64,000 nt of DNA, taken from Cichorium intybus. Taxonomy: Eukaryota; Streptophyta; Magnoliopsida; Asterales; Asteraceae. The translations under genes were made by a program, and so were the position numbers. The stretch's first letter is position 1, and each line of letters starts with the position of its first letter. This document shows positions 38,215 to 48,617 of this stretch, in pieces. Where the stretch lies: positions 82,408,382-82,472,381 of the forward strand of contig CM042016.1 of assembly GCA_023525715.1 (NCBI GenBank), given 5' to 3'. The notes beneath the pieces were generated by a model. It saw only the letters and a list, made by a program, of their open reading frames with translations, did not search any database and was not told where the DNA came from.

Positions 38215-41200
38215 ATGCGTACCCGCAGGGGTAAGCAATTATCCCCATTGCATTTTGATTCTGGGATTGAGCGTACTGCGCGCAAAATCCGTGCCCGTAG
38301 GCGTTTAAATATCATGAATTTTAGTCAGGTTAGTAGTAGTCCAGTAAGTGTTGCCCAGGAACCATCAGGTGAGGCAACGGGGGTGTTTTCTATTCCCCCA
38401 CTGTTAGAGTTTCAGTTCGGGAGCACGAGTGCTTCTGGTGGTGCAGTTTCAACCCCTGTACCCATACCATCATGCACTCCACCATCTGTCCCACCATTTA
38501 CACCCGCTTCACAACCACAATCTACCAATCCATTTACCTCTGCAATGTCTTGGGGAGAGCCGACCCGTGATGGCACCCCAGTTTCTAGACAGCAGACACC
38601 AACCTCTCAACCACAACACGTTCTTTTTAAACCTCAACCCACATTCCAACCTACACAACCGATACACTATCAACAACCTCCTCAGCCACAACACCATTAT
38701 CCAGAGACAGAGGAGGGATATGACGAGGAAGACGAGGGATGGGTGCCACCAGCACCACAACCACAGTGGAACCGAGGTCGGGGACCTCCCAGGAGAGCAC
38801 CACAGTATCAACCACCAGGTCAGCGGGAATATCACGATCATCTTTATGGTAATCCCACTCAACCTTTACATTGTGCACAACCGAGACGGCAATCGGTTGC
38901 ATCACATTTCCAACCGTGGGAATATGATGATTCATCGCCAATTTATATTCCTGATAACATTGATTCTCAAGTAGAAATAAGACCTCAGTTATTAGGAATA
39001 TTTCCAGAGTTTAGAGGGTATAAGCAAGACGATCCTTATAATCATCTATATGAATTTTTAGCAATTGCTAATGCTAATAACCCTAGGAACACCAATAGAA
39101 ACATTTTTAGACTTAGACTGTTTCCATTCACTCTTAAGGATAAGGCCAAATATTGGTTTACATCTTTGCCATCGAACAACATTACCATATGGGATCAGCT
39201 TAAGGCAAAGTTCCTTCAGGAATTTTATCCAGCAAGTAAGACAACTGAAATCAGAAGGGTCATTCAGGACTTCCAGCAAAAGCCAGGAGAGGCTTTCCAC
39301 GAAGCCTTTGATAGGTTGAAAGAGTTGTTACGATCCTGCCCGCATCACGAAATTCCCAGGTGGCAGCTAGTTAAGTTATTCTTCGAAGGAGTCAGTGAGA
39401 CGCATCAGGCCATGATAAATGCCTCATCAAGTGGGACATTTATGTGGCAGGACCCAGAGGAAGCTTGGCAGTTCTTGGAACAATTGAGCAATGGTTCCAG
39501 GCAAACGTTTCTACCAGGAAGACTGTAGGTACGACAGCAGCAGTGGGAGCCGATGCTGACTGGAAAAAGGAAGTGAAGAAGGAAATTAGTGAACTGAATA
39601 AGAAGTTTGACAGGCTCATGTCAACACTGCAAAATGGACCACAGAATCCATCGCAAGGAGGTCAAGGAGGACCTAAGACTCAAGAGGTGAATCAAATTTA
39701 CGGTCAGGGTCAAGGCCAGCATAATAATGGACGACCCTACAGGCCATATAACCAAGGACAGCAGCAGAACTTTAGGCAAAACAATTACCAGAGTCAATCG
39801 ACCAATCATCCTAGAACACATCAGCCTGCAAATAACAACAACCACAATGGAAATACAAATGGAAATGGTAGCAATAACAACAACAAGGGGGCCAATAATG
39901 TTACCAACAATGCCCCGGAAACTCAAGAAGAGATGTTTGCTAAGATGTACGATATGGTCACTGCTACGCAACAACAATCTCAAGCAAATGCAAAAGCCAT
40001 AGCAAACACGGAACGACAAATTGGACAAATGGCTGCGGATCAGCAAAAGAGAGACAGTGGAAAATTGCCAAGTGCTACAGAGGTCAACCCTACTCATAAT
40101 CAGCGACCAGGAAAAGAGCAAGTTAACACTGTCGAATCTGGATGGCGAAAAGTCACTTTGGAAGACTTGTTTGAAGTAGGAAGTGAAGTGAAATTGGAGA
40201 AAGAAGAAAAAGCTCTAGGAAGTGAGGAAGGTAAGGAAGAAGGAATTCCTGTTGAGAAGGAAACTCAACCAGAAATAGACAAAGAGGTCCAGAAGGAGGA
40301 ACAATCGACGATAGCGGGAATCAAGCAGAAAAAGAAGAATAGGAAAGGGAAGAAGAAGCAGGAAGCACCCAAATCAATGGGGCCTTTAATGAACCAACCC
40401 CTGTGGGATGAGCTTAAGGATGCCCCTGAAGATACTAGAATTCTGCAAGAAATGTGTGAACAAAACAGGAAGAGTAAAGCACCCACACCAAAAACTGTGA
40501 GGTTGACTGTGAAAGCAAGTGAGGCGTTATTGGGAACACTGCCCAAAAAGGAAAAGGACCCTGGATCACCATTGATCACTACTACTGTAGGAGATGTGGT
40601 CATTCGGAACACCTTGTTAGATTTGGGAGCAAGTGTCAATATCCTGCCAGGATACCTGTACGATAAGTACAAAAATGAAGAAATAGAGCCAACAGAAGTT
40701 GTATTACAGCTGGCTGATCAATCAACAAAGGTATCTCAGGGAAGACTGACGAATGTCATAGTCAAAGTTGGGGACTTTTTCTATCCCGTGGATTTTCTGG
40801 TTATGGAATATGAAAGCCTGGACGATGCACCTGCACTCATCTTAGGACGCCCATTCTTAGCTACTGCTGGTTCGGTGATTGATTGCAAGACAGGAGACAT
40901 GGACATTTTCTTTGGGAAAAGGAAAAGAAGATTGAACATGTTTGGAAATCCTGTATCATTACCTTCAGAAGAAAATGGCAAACAAATGGACAGAAGGATA
41001 TTAATGGAGCCTGGGATCAAGAGTAAGGAAAAGATTTGGACACGTACGGGAGAAGGAGGAAAAGAAGAGATTTTAAAAGAAACCAAGGACCACCCGTTAT
41101 CCACTATCGAAAAGGAGCAGCTGCTGGACATGATAGAAATGATGGAAGCAAGACACCAGCAGTATGAAAAGGAATCAAGAGAATGAGAGGCAAAAGTTTT

Positions 41201-41329
41201 TAAGCTCCTGGAATCTCAGCAACAGTGGATTAGCGGTGTGAGCGATCGAATGACTCAACTCACATCTCTCACGTCAATGATGGCCAACAACTTCATGCCA
41301 GGATTCAAGCAGATGTCATCAAGGGTTTA
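38215..41329 (+). pseudogene. gag: Gypsy-3 gag and protease (Athila type)
   Basis: Starts MRTRRGKQLSPLHFDSGIER at 38215. After a Pro/Gln-rich region comes the retrotransposon gag core: IFPEFRGYKQDDPYNHLYEF, RLRLFPFTLKDKAKYWFTSL, AKFLQEFYPASKTTEIRR. A frameshift lies between 39444 and 39528. The shifted frame continues through coiled KKEISELNKKFDRLMSTLQN, an Asn/Gln-rich stretch (about 39700-39930) and an acidic Lys/Glu region, then an aspartic protease with LLDLGASVNILPGYLYDKY and ALILGRPFLATAGSVIDC. TGA at 41184 is followed by about 47 more in-frame codons to TAA near 41328. There is no zinc knuckle. The polypeptide stops where RT would normally begin. Confidence 0.85.
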
Positions 41330-42011
41330 AGAAGAAGAAGATTCGGCATAGAAATAGTACGTCTGGCTGAAGACGTTAAACTTAGCGCTTGTTGGGAGGC
41401 AACCCATCGTGTCATAAGTTAGGTTTTAAATTTCTTAGAATTAATTAGGAAAATACATCAATCTCTTGTTGCATGTATTAGTGGTCTAAAACAAGTGTGG
41501 GGTCGTGTGAGAAGTTTTGAAATTTTTGAAGACCGCGCCGCGGGTTTTTGAATTGCGCGACGCGGGGTCGTAAACCAACCCGATGCGCAGGGGTTGATTT
41601 GGTGACACACGCGACGCGTAAAGCGTAAATGCGCGACGCCGGAAATGATCAGGCGGTTTTCTCCTATATAAGGTAAGCCGCGACTCAACCCAACCCCACA
41701 CGACTCGGAGCTCTGATCAACGAATTTCTCTCGTGTTTTTTCGTGCTCATTTTGTTTCTACTGCCATGGTACGCTATTCTAACTATCTATTAGTTGTTAA
41801 AACTAGCAATTAGGTGGTTAATTTTAGAGATTTGCCCAAAATAGTTCAAAACTTAGAATCGCCAATGCTAACTCATAGGGTGTTTGTTTTGCCAAATAGA
41901 GACCCTAGATGAGTTAGTCGGCACTTAGGCTACCTTGTGGTATGATTGGATCGAGTTTTTGCAGGTTAAATTGCGAGTTTGATTCGGGGTTTTGCAAACA
42001 GCCGCTCGCCA
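41330..42011 (+). other. Gypsy-3 inter-ORF region with putative internal promoter
   Basis: Contains GTTGGGAGGCAACCC at 41391, a motif I recall between pol and the 3' ORF of Athila/Tat elements. Four CG-rich words follow (41533-41544, 41555-41567, 41610-41618, 41631-41640), then TATATAAGG at 41665. A possible intron may run from ATG/GTACGC near 41766 to TTTTTGCAG at 41955-41963. Confidence 0.5.
41665..41673 (+). promoter_or_regulatory. Putative internal TATA box for the gypsy-3 3' ORF
   Basis: TATATAAGG preceded by the same kind of CG-rich word cluster that precedes the LTR TATA at 37302. About 350 bp upstream of ATG 42012. Confidence 0.45.
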
Positions 42012-43306
42012 TGACGCGCCTTGCTCTTGGGCCACGCCGCGGTGCGGCAGGGAAGAAGAGGACTGATTTTGCAAAACAATTTTGTCTTTTGTGGCTATGT
42101 ATCTTTTTGCAGATGATGTTCAGATTAGAGCACGCTTTCCTCCAGTTCCCAGAGGGACTGGCTAGCTCCGCGGAGTACATTTCGCGGAGGGACGCGTTGA
42201 CTAGTCGCTGGGTTCTCGAGGCGACCGTTATCGACAGAGATATTTTGAGAGACGCAGGACTATGGGGTGCGATAGAGCCGTTTCTGCACCGCACTTGGGT
42301 TGAGGGGGATGCTTCATTTACTTGCCGTGGCTGGGATAGGATCATGGCCACGGACGAGGACGTGGTCTACACCGAGCTACTGTTGGAGTTTCTCTCCACG
42401 ATCCATTTCGCTCCTCGGGCATCGGACCCACGATCCAGGATCATCCGATTTCGACTGGGAGGTGCACAGAGGGAGTGCAACCTCCGGGAGTTTGGGAGGA
42501 GAGTTGGGCTATATACTCCGGCGGATCTTCAGCACCGCCACTTCACTCAGTTTTTTGGAGCCTGTATTCAGGGCCAGCCGGAGAGGCCTGGCAACATGGA
42601 GATTTGGACACCACTGTCCAACGTTATGTACGAGGCGGGGACCTCGTGGGAGAGCCACCTCCGTGACCCACTTCACCGCCTCATGCACCGTATCGTCTCC
42701 ATCTCCATCATGCAGCGGGAGGGGGGCGAGAAGGTGTCTGGGGAGGACATGACATTCTTTTGGGCTCTCCTCGACCCGTCCCGATTCCTCCACATCCCAT
42801 TCGCCCTCGCAGTTGCTCTCTCCACCCACTCGACGGGAGCTTCCACTAGCAATCCATTGGCCCGGGGGTATTTCATTACCCGCCTGGCCCATTCATACGG
42901 GATTCTTACTGCCCTCGTGGCTGCCTCCTTGACCGCTCTACCTCCATCTCGCACGACAGCTCGCACTTTGGAGAGGATGCGGCTCATTGAGCAGCAGCGC
43001 CCGGGGCAGTACATTCGAGCACCGACAGAGCCTCCCCAGGCACCCCAGCCGGCCTATGCTCAGCCGGGCCGGAGACGACAGAGGCGGGAGGTACCCTCCG
43101 AGCCAGCTCCTCAGGCTCAGCTATCCGAGGTCATGGCAGCCATCCAGGACCTCAGTCAGAGGATGTCTGCCCGAGAGGCACATGATCGCTGGATGGCGGA
43201 GACACAGAGGATGATCATGCTGCGGATGCACTTTGATGACATTCCACCTCACCCCTCTGGCGATGACGGGGCAGGTCCATCCGGGACCCACCAGAATGAT
43301 GATTGA
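42012..43306 (+). CDS. Gypsy-3 3' ORF (ATHILA ORF-1-like)
   Basis: Open frame, clearly more GC-rich than its surroundings. I choose ATG 42012 (MTRLALGPRRGAAGKKRTDF), though the frame extends to 41942. An alternative start is 42113 if TTTTTGCAG at 42103-42111 is a splice acceptor. The body (LEHAFLQFPEGLASSAEYIS, RRDALTSRWVLEATVIDRDI, FRLGGAQRECNLREFGRRVG, FALAVALSTHSTGASTSNPL) resembles the family labelled ATHILA ORF-1 or putative plant transposon protein. The C-terminus is Pro/Gln/Arg-rich with a short coiled segment (EVMAAIQDLSQRMSAREAHD). Function is unknown; it has been called env-like from its position. No membrane anchor is obvious. It is intact, unlike its neighbours. Confidence 0.65.
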
Positions 43307-44339
43307 TGTACTTTTTCTTCTTTCTTCTTTTTATTTTTTATAATTTTAGGGATACATGTACAAAACTTATGACACACTATCTGTATATTTGTTTATATTT
43401 TATTTGTTATGTTTGCTTTTTAATTTGTTTGTTGAGTTATGCATGATACACCAAAATGGGAAGGAGTTGTCTCAGACAAGTGTGGGGTCACCGTGCCCCC
43501 TCCACTTGTCTCGACCACCGGCGTGTTCACTGTAGAGCTACAACTCCGGAATACGAAATCAAGGATCCGTTTGTTCGCAATTATACCTGTGATATTGAGC
43601 ACCAAGCAATATATCGTCCAAAAGGGGTAACTCTTTCTCCCTTGTTTTGAAATAATTTTTGTACAACGGGGATGTTGTACGGTTTTAAGTGTGGGGTGTG
43701 GACGGTCGAAAGAGAAATTTTTTTGAAATTTTTGCAGAAATGATCAATTTTTCAATTTTTAGCAATATTTTTCAAAAAATTTTAATAAATTGCAATTTTG
43801 AATTGAATGGTTTGTGATTGTGGTAGCACTAGTATTTTTCAATAAATACTTTTTATTTGTGATCATGCTATTAGTTAGTCAAATAAGTTGAGTTTTACGA
43901 GTTTAGAAGATTGAGCTGTTTTAGGATTGGAGTTTAGGAAGGAAATGTCAATCTGTGGCCTTTGTTGTTCGAGCCGGTAAGTCTAAAATGGGTGGGACTT
44001 ATATGCACCTTACCACCTAAGATCGTCTGGTCTGGGATGGTATTTCTGAAAGCTCGCTACACGGACAACATCGAAAGTCATGGACAATTCCTTAATGGCC
44101 TTTAGAATCTGAATGAGTACGTACACTTCATTGTGGACAGAAAATTTGTAATCAAGGGTTCTTTAGAAAGTCATGAATTCCGGAGAACAATTCAATTATG
44201 TTTTCTCGAACTATTCCACTCTAACTCAAAGAGCAATAAACTTTGAAATTGAACACAGTCAAAAATTATTTGATTCCTTATTATAATTTGTTAAAAACTC
44301 TCTTGCTTGGGGACAAGCAAGGCACAAGTGTGGGGTGTT
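43307..44339 (+). other. Gypsy-3 3' untranslated region and polypurine tract
   Basis: No ORF of interest. AAGTGTGGGGT or close variants occur near 43479, 43687 and 44329, and once before the 3' ORF near 41493. The last copy lies within the purine-rich segment ending at the 3' LTR. Such words are typical of Athila/Tat 3' regions. Confidence 0.6.
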
Positions 44340-45451
44340 TGACAACGCATAGTAATATCAAGCATTTTAGGCGTTGTTGAGCCCTGTTCTTGATAAAATT
44401 ATATCAAATATGTCTGGGTATTCTCACTTTTCGTGCCAAGACTTGTTTGGAGAAAAAGAATGGAAACAGGGACTAAAAGCGTGCAAAAGGAAGAAGTTTG
44501 GAAAAGAATGAAAAATCAAGGAAACTCGTACGCGCGCCGCGGATATATGAAACGCGCGACGCGGGCTTAAGGCGGTGTAACACATTCAAATGCCGAAGAA
44601 ACGGGAAAAGATTAGTACGCGCGCCGCGGATTCTTCATCTGCGCGGCGCGGCTGCGGAAAATTTGCAAATATAAATAGATGTAATTTCAGCCGAAAACCC
44701 TAGTAAAGACCGGGTGTAAAATCGACCTTGAAGCTCTTTGACTCCAAGAATTCATTCCAGCAACTTCTCAAGTGGTATTTTCATGTTTTGGATTTTTATT
44801 TCATTTAGTTAGATATTTGTAAGCTTTAGTTTGTATCTTTGGGAGTGACAACCATTGATACCAAGCTTAAGTTTATGTTTTATTAGTATTTGGTTACTGT
44901 TTTGGATGTTTGGAATCTGAATTTGGTTAATGCAATCATTCGGTTACAATTAACCTTGGTTTTTCGGTGTTTTGGATGTTTGTGTTTGGTTTTGGTTATT
45001 GGTTTGTGTTTGAATGTTATTTTGACCTTGTTTGGGACTATTTCCTTTGCTGAAATCAGTAGCCAAATAGGTTAGCTTAGGTATTGAACTTTGGCCAGTA
45101 CTTGTTCAGTTGGACTATAGCTATTGGTTTAGGTTATACCTTGTGATTATGTGGATGTTTTTGGATGCCTTTGTTTGCTTCTGATTCAGAGATGCACTTC
45201 TGATTTTAGAAAGTAACTAGGTTAGGTTGAGTGGAGCTTAGCTTATGCTTGGCTGGACTTTGTTTGGTTATTCCTTTTGGGTAGTTGAGCATTTAGAAAC
45301 TAGATCCTCCGACTGTAGCGTGACACTACTAGTTGGTAATCTGTCATTTAGTCTAACCACGAAGCTCCTGCGGATCGACCCTGACTACCACTGTACTAGT
45401 GTGTGTTAGGTTTTTCTTTATTTTTGACCGCACGACGACCTAGGCGTGTTA
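44340..45451 (+). repeat. Gypsy-3 3' LTR (1112 bp)
   Basis: TGACAACGCATAG... to GGCGTGTTA. It has the same length as the 5' LTR with few substitutions. The terminal CA is TA here (C to T). Confidence 0.94.
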
Positions 45452-45456
45452 CCTTC
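45452..45456 (+). repeat. Gypsy-3 target site duplication, right (CCTTC)
   Basis: Matches 36967-36971. Confidence 0.95.
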
Positions 45457-48159
45457 GGACCTACCTGTCCATGATTTCCATCAAGTTCACACTCCTTCTA
45501 CCTCCACTTCGGATGACAGGATGGAATTTATTGCTCAGATTCCTGAGGCGATGCTATGCAAGGTTCCTGAAGATAATCTAACCTTGATCGAATATCGCAA
45601 GACGAAAGGGAAAACGAAAGGGACAAGAAGAACCATCCGAAACCCCAGCAAAGAAGATAAGAACAAGGAAGAAAACCCATGTAGTTAAGCCTTAAAAGAA
45701 GAAACCTGCTCAATCTTCACGACCATCGACACCTCGATCCAAAGATGATGAAGAAAAGGAAGAGGAGGAACACTCACAACAGGAGGATACAATCATTCCT
45801 CCCCCACCAACTGACACAACAACAACTACAGTACCACCTTCTGGTCCTTTTATTACTCTAACTGAAAATCCGGTGGTATCTGCACATATGACCAATGTCG
45901 AAACATCTAATGTGGAGACAAGTCATATTGAGACCTCTATGCACACATTTAATGTGGACACAAGTCTCACATATGGTAATCCAACTGGCACCAAACCAAC
46001 ATCTCCACCACCAACAAACACCACATCCGTTTTCACAACAACAACCGAAGTACCTCCACTTCATTCTTTTTTTACGGATGACTTTGCTGATTCACCCTCT
46101 TCTCAAGAACAAGCAGAGGAAGATTATTTTGAGACAGCCCCAATACACATACAAGATGAAGATAACGATAAACCAGACATCAGCCTCGTATCAATGAAGC
46201 AGTTTCGCCAACTCAATGCGATACTAAATATTTATCCAAGCCCAGACCACTTATACTTCGGACAAAGGGTCTGTGGTTACCACTAATCACTTGGCGAATT
46301 CACTTACTTCGTTTGAGGAGAACATCACCAAGACAGTACAGAGGCAGGTTGATGAGGCAGTCAAGGTTATGGAAACTGATGTCAAAGAGATGACCCGAAA
46401 TGTCTTGGAAAAGGTTGATCTGCGATGCAAGGCAGTTGAGAAGATAGTTGAAGAGAAGTCTAAACTCATTCAGGATAACCATGCTGATAAACTCAACGAA
46501 GTAGTTACAAATCTTAGCAGTGCCCACAAAGAAGTCCAAGCCAAGCTTACTTCTCTAACTATGTCGGTTGAAAACCTTTCAAAACAAAGTGCTGAAGAGT
46601 TTGATGTTCAACTCACAAGCCTGCGGACGGATCTAGATACCGCAAAGAAAACACTTGCTGAATACGAACCGAAGGTGCATGAGTTATACGCATATAGAGA
46701 AGCACAGAAAATCAGTGATCACCAGATGAAGATTTTGGTCTCCCAAACAACAGAGTCTATCCGAAAGGATATTACACCATTGCTTTCTTTAGTCAGTCGT
46801 CTACCTGGTGCTCTGAAGCCCTCCATGCTTTTGTCACAAGGGGGAGAGGGTTCTCGACCGACCAGAAGACAAGCCATCACCACCTTCGTACCAACAACAA
46901 CAATTACAACCCTTGCACCACTGACTCAAACTTCAACCACTACAATCGCACAAGTAACTAAACCATTTTTCGGATTCACCTCTGCTCCATCATCTACAAT
47001 AGCCTCTACAACCACTCCAATCACAACTAGATCCACCTCTAGCCTGATTAAACGATTCACTAGTGGAATCAAAATTGGACAGAGTTCTACACCTTTCGTC
47101 TCATCAACAAAAATACAAGTTCTCAAGTACCTCCTAAGGAAGGTCCTTTGGTTGATAAGGGAAAGCAAATTGCACTGGTGTTATCTAAGGCAGAACAGAA
47201 GAAACAAAAATCAGAAGAATATGAGAAGTTGAGGCACTTATATGTGATTTCCAGAGATCGGATGGGAAAACGAGCTGTTTTGGGTCCAGTCAACAAAATC
47301 TGGACATATGAAACAATAATGACACTTTCCTTCCCAACTATAGAGATGTTTGATAGAGTACCTCTTGTGTACTATGAGACTGAGAATTCAACTGAATTGC
47401 AATTAGACATTCCATTCAATCCGAAACTGTTTGCTATAAACATCTTTGATCTTGAGTTTGACCCCAAAGACAAAAGAAAGTTCCAGGAGCAAACTTGGCT
47501 GCTGATCAAACTCAAGTATGGTCTTCGTTGAAGATTGTTGCAATAGACCGAATCGAGATGGGTGAATTATTCGAAGATGTGTATCAAAATTACACCTACT
47601 ATGTCCGAAGAGGTGAAAAAAAGAAGAAAGCAAGTTCTCAGTTGCAGATTTTCCCTTGATGAACCCGAATGACTTCATAGTTCTAGTTGAACGCTTCTAC
47701 AGCTTAACTCAAACAAAGATATCCAAGCAAGTAGCTCCTACACGAGGTCAAAAGGTTATAGGAAGGTTCTTGGGTTCGTATCTCAGAGATTTTTCCAATT
47801 ATGTTTTTGAGATTGCGAAGTTATTCACTGATACTGTACCTGCTGCCAACAAGGACCTCGTTGGAATAAGCAAATACAGCGATGGAAAAATTTTGCAAAA
47901 TCCATGGGGAATTGTCTATAAGGGGAGATTGACAAAGAAGGGAGCTTAGAAGAAGTTTTTTGATATGGAAGAAAAAGAGAAGTTTCCCACAACGTTCATT
48001 GAAGGAATGATAACAAGAGTTGAAGTAAACAATGAGAATTCAGACGAAGCGAAGAAAGAAGTGGTTGCTCATCTGAAAATGGTGGATCGCAATAAGGAAG
48101 GAACTGACCAAAGCCTTTCACATGTTATAGACTTCGGCTACCTAGCATCTTCACCATAA
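45457..48159 (+). pseudogene. Copia-1 env-like ORF, part 3
   Basis: The frame resumes after the gypsy-3 target duplication with DLPVHDFHQVHTPSTSTSDD and continues through Lys-rich and acidic Pro/Thr-rich segments. A coiled-coil-like part lies at about 46290-46800 (KVMETDVKEMTRNVLEKVDL, then VEKIVEEKSKLIQDNHADKL). A Ser/Thr-rich stretch and a C-terminal domain (FPTIEMFDRVPLVYYE, MNPNDFIVLVERFYS) match copia-2 (LADLPFMNPFDWISLF). Stops and frame changes occur near 45686, 46284, 47130-47230, 47531, 47657 and 47947. The final in-frame stop at about 48157 is just before the polypurine tract. Confidence 0.75.
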
Positions 48160-48169
48160 AGGGGGAGAA
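48157..48169 (+). other. Copia-1 3' polypurine tract
   Basis: AAAGGGGGAGAA directly before TGTTAGGATTC, the LTR start. Copia-2 has AAAGGGGGAGAT before its own 3' LTR. Confidence 0.85.
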
Positions 48170-48208
48170 TGTTAGGATTCTGATTGTGTTGATATTTGAT
48201 ATCCGAAG
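48170..48208 (+). repeat. Copia-1 3' LTR remnant
   Basis: The first 39 bases match the 5' LTR start (TGTTAGGATTCTGATTGTG ... GATATCCGAAG) with one base missing. Identity stops where the copia-2 LTR begins. The remainder is beyond copia-2, outside the window or lost. Confidence 0.85.
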
Positions 48209-48532
48209 TGTTGTTTCAAATGAGTTGGATCGAGATTCAAACAATGCGGAATAAAATTATAAACAAGAACAAGAACTAAACAATGTGAAGAACTGAAGTC
48301 GAATGATTTATTTGCAACTCAAGAACAATTCGATGTGAACTATTCTGTATGAGTGCCGTAAAAGTTTTTACAAAAACCTTAACCCTAATTAGGGTACGTG
48401 CATGCTATTTATACAAAAACTAAGTATGGAAGGACAGGCCCATTCCATAACTGATAGCTAAACTGAAGGCACTAAATCCGGCGATAAATCCGATCAGCAT
48501 CTTTTGACTCAATTTTTATTTATGACTCAACA
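48209..48532 (-). repeat. Copia-2 3' LTR (about 324 bp)
   Basis: On the minus strand it starts TGTTGAGTCATAAATAAAA right after AAAGGGGGAGAT and ends near 48209 with TTTGAAACAACA. The outer border could be 48209 or 48212, because copia-1 sequence also reads TG nearby and no second LTR is available for comparison. Confidence 0.75.
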
Positions 48533-48544
48533 ATCTCCCCCTTT
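48533..48544 (-). other. Copia-2 polypurine tract
   Basis: Minus strand AAAGGGGGAGAT before the 3' LTR, 70-80 bp after the env-like ORF. Confidence 0.8.
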
Positions 48545-48617
48545 GAGTCAAAAAATGCGACTTGTCTTCATTCTTCAGGTTTCACTTCATTAGCTTGTCT
48601 ATCAAACACCTTCGGAA

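Larger units (their letters stand above)
36972..45451 (+). mobile_element. Gypsy-3: Athila-like element without RT or integrase
   Basis: An 8.5-kb element with 1112-bp LTRs of equal length, tRNA-Asp-type primer site, gag, protease and an Athila-type 3' ORF, bounded by CCTTC. Nothing resembling RT, RNase H or integrase lies between protease (ending about 40950) and the 3' ORF (about 42012), so it is non-autonomous by structure. Nearly identical LTRs indicate recent movement, presumably using enzymes from an autonomous relative. It lies in the env-like ORF of copia-1. Confidence 0.9.
9172..48208 (+). mobile_element. Copia-1: Sirevirus-like Ty1/copia element split by three insertions
   Basis: Element order on the plus strand is 5' LTR (9172-9593), tRNA-iMet primer site, unusually long gag, protease-integrase-RT-RNase H (copia order, integrase before RT), a 1.7-kb interval, a long env-like ORF, a polypurine tract and 39 bp of 3' LTR. 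Three LTR elements with intact 5-bp target duplications interrupt it: one in RNase H and two in the env-like ORF. Subtracting them leaves about 12.3 kb. Copia order, long gag with zinc knuckle and a large ORF downstream of pol are Sirevirus traits. Many stops and deletions show it is dead. It is the oldest element in the nest. Its 3' LTR ends where copia-2 is inserted. Confidence 0.9.

Noticed and set aside
39621..40121. 166-codon minus-strand frame in gypsy-3 gag
   Set aside because: Shadow of the Asn/Gln-rich gag frame; composition is explained by the complementary codons.
42509..43014. Long minus-strand frames opposite the gypsy-3 3' ORF
   Set aside because: GC-rich shadow frames of the plus-strand ORF without recognisable motifs or their own start context.
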